This document shows, in pieces, positions 61,341 through 64,000 of a stretch of 64,000 bases of DNA. The notes below the pieces were generated by a model. That model was not told the DNA's origin. It did not search any database and was given only the letters and a program-made list of their open reading frames with translations. Origin of the DNA: Modicisalibacter luteus DSM 23508 (GTDB lineage: Bacteria > Pseudomonadota > Gammaproteobacteria > Pseudomonadales > Halomonadaceae). Made by a program: the position numbers and the translations under genes. The first letter of the stretch is position 1. Every line of letters starts with the position of its first letter. The stretch is from assembly GCF_000378505.1 (NCBI RefSeq), contig NZ_KB899997.1, forward strand, positions 124,001 to 188,000, in the 5' to 3' direction.

Positions 61341-62393
61341 ATGAGTTTGAGCCAGGGTGTAGCGCATGTGGCAGGGAAAGAAAGGCTTTCCCTGCCTTCG
61401 ATGTTTTCGCTGTTGTCGGCCTGTCTGGCCGTCGTATGTCTTTTCAGCCTGTTGTTCGGGGCGGGCGAGATCGGTCCTCTGGATTCGCTGTTAATCCTTT
61501 TGGGAAAGCTGGACGGTACAACAGCCCAGTACGCAGAGGAGGCAGTGTTCGTGGTACAGGAATTGCGCCTTCCTCGCACGCTGATCGGGCTGGTCGTCGG
61601 CATGGCCCTGGGTGTGGCCGGTGCGTTGCTGCAGGCCGTGGCACGTAATCCACTCGCGGAGCCAGGGCTGCTCGGGGTTAGTGCCGGGAGTGCCTTTGCC
61701 GTTGCTGTCGCGCTGATGCTGGGCGCCAGTGCGGCCACGCTGAGGGTATCGGTCGCTCAGCTGGGTGCGCTGGCAGGTTGCCTGTGTGTGCTGGCTGCAG
61801 CGCGAATGCGTGGGGTCGGCAACGATCCGGTGCGTCTGGTGTTGGCTGGTGCGGTGTTGTCCGGCCTGCTGGGAGCGCTGACCTCGATGATTCTACTCGT
61901 CGACCAGCGCACCGCGGATGAAATCCGCTTCTGGATTGTGGGTAGCCTGGCGGGACGACGTATAGAGGACCTGCACGCGATCCTGCCCAGTATGGCTCTG
62001 GGGGGCGTGGTCACGGTTCTGATCGCAAGGCCGCTGGCGGCACTGGCGTTGGGTGAGCGCGTTGCTGTGGGGCTTGGTCATCACCCCCAACTGGTGCGCC
62101 TGCTGGTGATTGGCGTAGTGGCAATTTTGGTTGGTGCCACGACAGCCGTTGCCGGTCCGATTGCCTTCATCGGCCTGGTTGTGCCATTTGCCGCTCGTGC
62201 ACTGGCTGGGCCCGATATCCGTCGCACGCTGTGGCTGTGTCTGCCGCTGGGGCCCCTCGTCGTGATCAGTGCCGACATCGTGTCACGCTTGGTGGTGCAG
62301 CCTTCCGAGTTGCCGCTGGGCGTGCTCACGGCATTAATTGGGGCACCCGTACTGATATTGGTCGTGCGCAGCCAGCGCTTGCCGACGTTATGA
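61341..62393 (+). CDS. Iron-siderophore ABC permease 1 (FecCD family)
   Basis: FecCD-type permease, 350 aa, about ten spans. Family motifs: LRLPRTLIGLVVGMALGVAGALLQAVARNPLAEPGLLGVSAGSAFAV and GPIAFIGLVVPFAARALAGPD. GCGAGGA lies close to the ATG. It lies 26 bp downstream of the binding protein. Pairs with the next permease. Confidence 0.92.
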   Translation: MSLSQGVAHVAGKERLSLPSMFSLLSACLAVVCLFSLLFGAGEIGPLDSLLILLGKLDGTTAQYAEEAVFVVQELRLPRTLIGLVVGMALGVAGALLQAVARNPLAEPGLLGVSAGSAFAVAVALMLGASAATLRVSVAQLGALAGCLCVLAAARMRGVGNDPVRLVLAGAVLSGLLGALTSMILLVDQRTADEIRFWIVGSLAGRRIEDLHAILPSMALGGVVTVLIARPLAALALGERVAVGLGHHPQLVRLLVIGVVAILVGATTAVAGPIAFIGLVVPFAARALAGPDIRRTLWLCLPLGPLVVISADIVSRLVVQPSELPLGVLTALIGAPVLILVVRSQRLPTL

Positions 62394-62406
62394 ACGCCTA
62401 TTTTCC

Positions 62407-63540
62407 ATGAGCTCGAATTCATCTTCCGCTATGCCCCACGACGCACGACAGGCCGAAGCGCAGCTGCATGCCTCGCGAGACAGATTGCAGGTCGCTCCGC
62501 CGGAGGGAACCTGGCGTTTGCCTTTGCCTGGCTCGCCCTCCCACGCGATGCTGCTAGACAAGCGAGCGGTTTCGGCCAACCTGCTGTTGGGGAGTGGGCT
62601 GGTCACGGTCGCATTGCTCTCGCTGTGTCTGGGAAGCGCCATGATTCCGCCCTTGGATGCTATCCGGGCCCTGTTGGGGCAGGGCGATGCCATGGCCGTG
62701 TTCGTCGTTCAGGAACTGCGTCTGGCCCGACTGATGGCTGGCCTGTTGACCGGGGCCGCCTTTGCACTGGCTGGTTGCCTGATGCAAACGCTGGCGCGCA
62801 ACCGGCTGGCCACGCCGGGGATCATTGGCATCGACAATGGGGCGACGGCTTTCGCCGTGGTGTCTGTTGTGGGGATGGGTATCAGCCTGGCGCCACCACC
62901 AATGGCCTTGGCCGGTGCCGCTGTTGCCACCGCGATCACGTTCGGCCTGGCCGGCGGCGCCGGAACCCGTGGGTATCGTTTCATTGTGGCTGGTATCGGC
63001 GTGGGTGCCGTGTTCGGGGCGTTGACGCAATTGCTGTTGGCCCGGGTAGCGATCGACGTGGCCAACTCGGCGTATCCGTGGACGGTTGGCAGTCTCAATG
63101 CGCGCTCCGGCAATGCAGTGTCGATCCTAGGTGCGGGGCTGGCGCTGGGTATCGTGGCTGCGCAAATGCTGGCGCGCTCGATGGCGGTTCTGCGCTTTTC
63201 CGATGCCGTGGCTCAGGGCCTGGGCATTCGTGTCCGCTTGTGCCGCCTGCTGGCCCTGGTTCTGGCTGTCGCCCTGACGGCGCTGGCCGTCGCCGTGGCC
63301 GGCCCGGTGGGGCTGGTGGCATTGATCGGCCCTGAAATTGCCCGTCACTTATCTTCCCGGCGTGGCGTACCCTTGATCGGATCGGCATTGGCCGGTGCCG
63401 TGATGATGGTGGCCTCCGACCTTGCCGGCCGGCTGCTGTTCGCACCGATCGAGATTCCCGTCGGCATCGTGACCGCCGTGGTCGGTGGCCCGTTCCTGCT
63501 GTGGATACTGCTGCGTCCTGCTGCTCGAGACCTGACATGA
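62407..63540 (+). CDS. Iron-siderophore ABC permease 2 (FecCD family)
   Basis: Second FecCD permease, 377 aa, with an unusually long hydrophilic N-terminus of about 55 residues before the first span. Motifs: LRLARLMAGLLTGAAFALAGCLMQTLARNRLATPGIIGIDNGATAFAV and VGLVALIGPEIARHLSSRRGVPLIG. A later start within the N-terminus is possible. Its stop overlaps the ATPase start (ATGA). Confidence 0.9.
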   Translation: MSSNSSSAMPHDARQAEAQLHASRDRLQVAPPEGTWRLPLPGSPSHAMLLDKRAVSANLLLGSGLVTVALLSLCLGSAMIPPLDAIRALLGQGDAMAVFVVQELRLARLMAGLLTGAAFALAGCLMQTLARNRLATPGIIGIDNGATAFAVVSVVGMGISLAPPPMALAGAAVATAITFGLAGGAGTRGYRFIVAGIGVGAVFGALTQLLLARVAIDVANSAYPWTVGSLNARSGNAVSILGAGLALGIVAAQMLARSMAVLRFSDAVAQGLGIRVRLCRLLALVLAVALTALAVAVAGPVGLVALIGPEIARHLSSRRGVPLIGSALAGAVMMVASDLAGRLLFAPIEIPVGIVTAVVGGPFLLWILLRPAARDLT

Positions 63541-64000
63541 CCCGAACTTCCCATTCCGCCGATAGCTTCGCTTCATGTCGCCAAGAGTGCGGCATCGCCA
63601 CCCAGGGGCTTGAACTCGCTTATGGTCGCGTGTCGGTGGTCAGGCGCCTGGATCTCGATTTGCCCCATGGTCAGGTAACAGCGATCGTCGGGCCCAATGG
63701 CTGCGGTAAATCGACGCTATTGGCCGGGCTGGCACGTTTTCACAAGCCGCATGCAGGAGCAGTGTTGCTCGATGGGTGCGATATTCAGCAACTGCCCTCG
63801 CGTGAGCTGGCGCGTCGCCTGGCCCTGCTGCCTCAGGAGGCTCAAGCGCCAGAAGGCCTGACTGTGGCCGAGCTGATCCGTTTTGGGCGTCAGCCGCACC
63901 AAGGCTGGTTGCGGCAATGGTCTGCCGAGGACAGGCAGGTAGTGGATGAGGCGCTAGCGGCGGCCGATCTGCAGAGCTTGGCCAACCGGCCGTTGGACGC
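63537..64000 (+). CDS. Iron-siderophore ABC ATPase (FepC/FecE type), 3' end outside the window
   Basis: Partial gene, 154 codons visible. Walker A is GPNGCGKST (about residues 56-64) and the Q-loop is LALLPQEAQAPEGLTVAELIRFGRQPHQG, typical of iron-siderophore ATPases. The ATG overlaps the preceding stop, indicating translational coupling. The signature and Walker B regions lie beyond position 64000. Confidence 0.92.
   Translation, partial: MTRTSHSADSFASCRQECGIATQGLELAYGRVSVVRRLDLDLPHGQVTAIVGPNGCGKSTLLAGLARFHKPHAGAVLLDGCDIQQLPSRELARRLALLPQEAQAPEGLTVAELIRFGRQPHQGWLRQWSAEDRQVVDEALAAADLQSLANRPLD

Overview
The window is chromosomal DNA of a moderately GC-rich gammaproteobacterium. The gene mix points to a halophile of the Halomonadaceae type: arginine/AST functions, a choline-sulfatase, carnitine/gamma-butyrobetaine handling, glycolate oxidase, TRAP transport, a type VI secretion island and PQQ dehydrogenase. 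The assignment is an inference from gene content, not from a marker gene. I saw no rRNA, tRNA, CRISPR array, insertion sequence or prophage.

Layout. 1-1.6 kb: a CadR/PbrR-type metal sensor and a convergent CorA transporter. 1.7-7 kb: a leftward arginine/ornithine-type ABC importer (ATPase, two permeases, binding protein) downstream of astE and a DUF1338 dioxygenase-like gene. 7.2-9 kb: a Tat-exported SMP-30 lactonase-like protein and the lipocalin Blc. 9-11.2 kb: divergent dmlA-type dehydrogenase and LysR regulator. 11.3-13.3 kb: a family 4 glycosyltransferase and a TVP38-family membrane protein. 13.4-16.6 kb: a betaine-type binding protein, a gamma-butyrobetaine dioxygenase and a divergent LysR regulator. 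16.6-21.3 kb: a small exported protein, MtfA coupled to a GNAT-nitrilase fusion, a dienelactone hydrolase and an EamA exporter with a structured leader.

21.4-30 kb is the most unusual part: an orphan type VI secretion island read leftward. It holds hcp (behind a sigma-54-like promoter), a vgrG broken by one frameshift, a DUF4123 adaptor, a lipase-like effector and three tandem copies of a beta-propeller-like lipoprotein. Two lipoprotein copies are intact and one is internally deleted. They are the likely immunity proteins, and their 3' ends are almost identical.

30.2-35.5 kb is glcDEFG with a divergent glcC and two perfect 13-bp palindromes. 35.5-47.7 kb is a second GntR-headed catabolic block: an HbpS/GlcG-like protein, TRAP dctPQM, a crotonase, a CaiB-type CoA-transferase, a class V aminotransferase, a large FAD/FeS 2-hydroxyacid dehydrogenase and a frameshifted threonine aldolase. 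A shared AT-rich motif precedes three of its transcription units. Together with glc and an lldP/glcA-type permease (47.8-49.5 kb), this stretch of about 19 kb looks devoted to 2-hydroxyacids, glyoxylate and glycine.

49.8-54 kb carries two glutathione transferases, choline-sulfatase and a YdfG-type SDR. 54-56.5 kb is a PQQ glucose dehydrogenase-type enzyme whose membrane anchor and catalytic domain are separate, overlapping genes. 56.9-64 kb is a LysR regulator followed by a Fur-box-preceded siderophore uptake operon (TonB receptor, DUF2218, binding protein, two permeases, ATPase cut by the window end).
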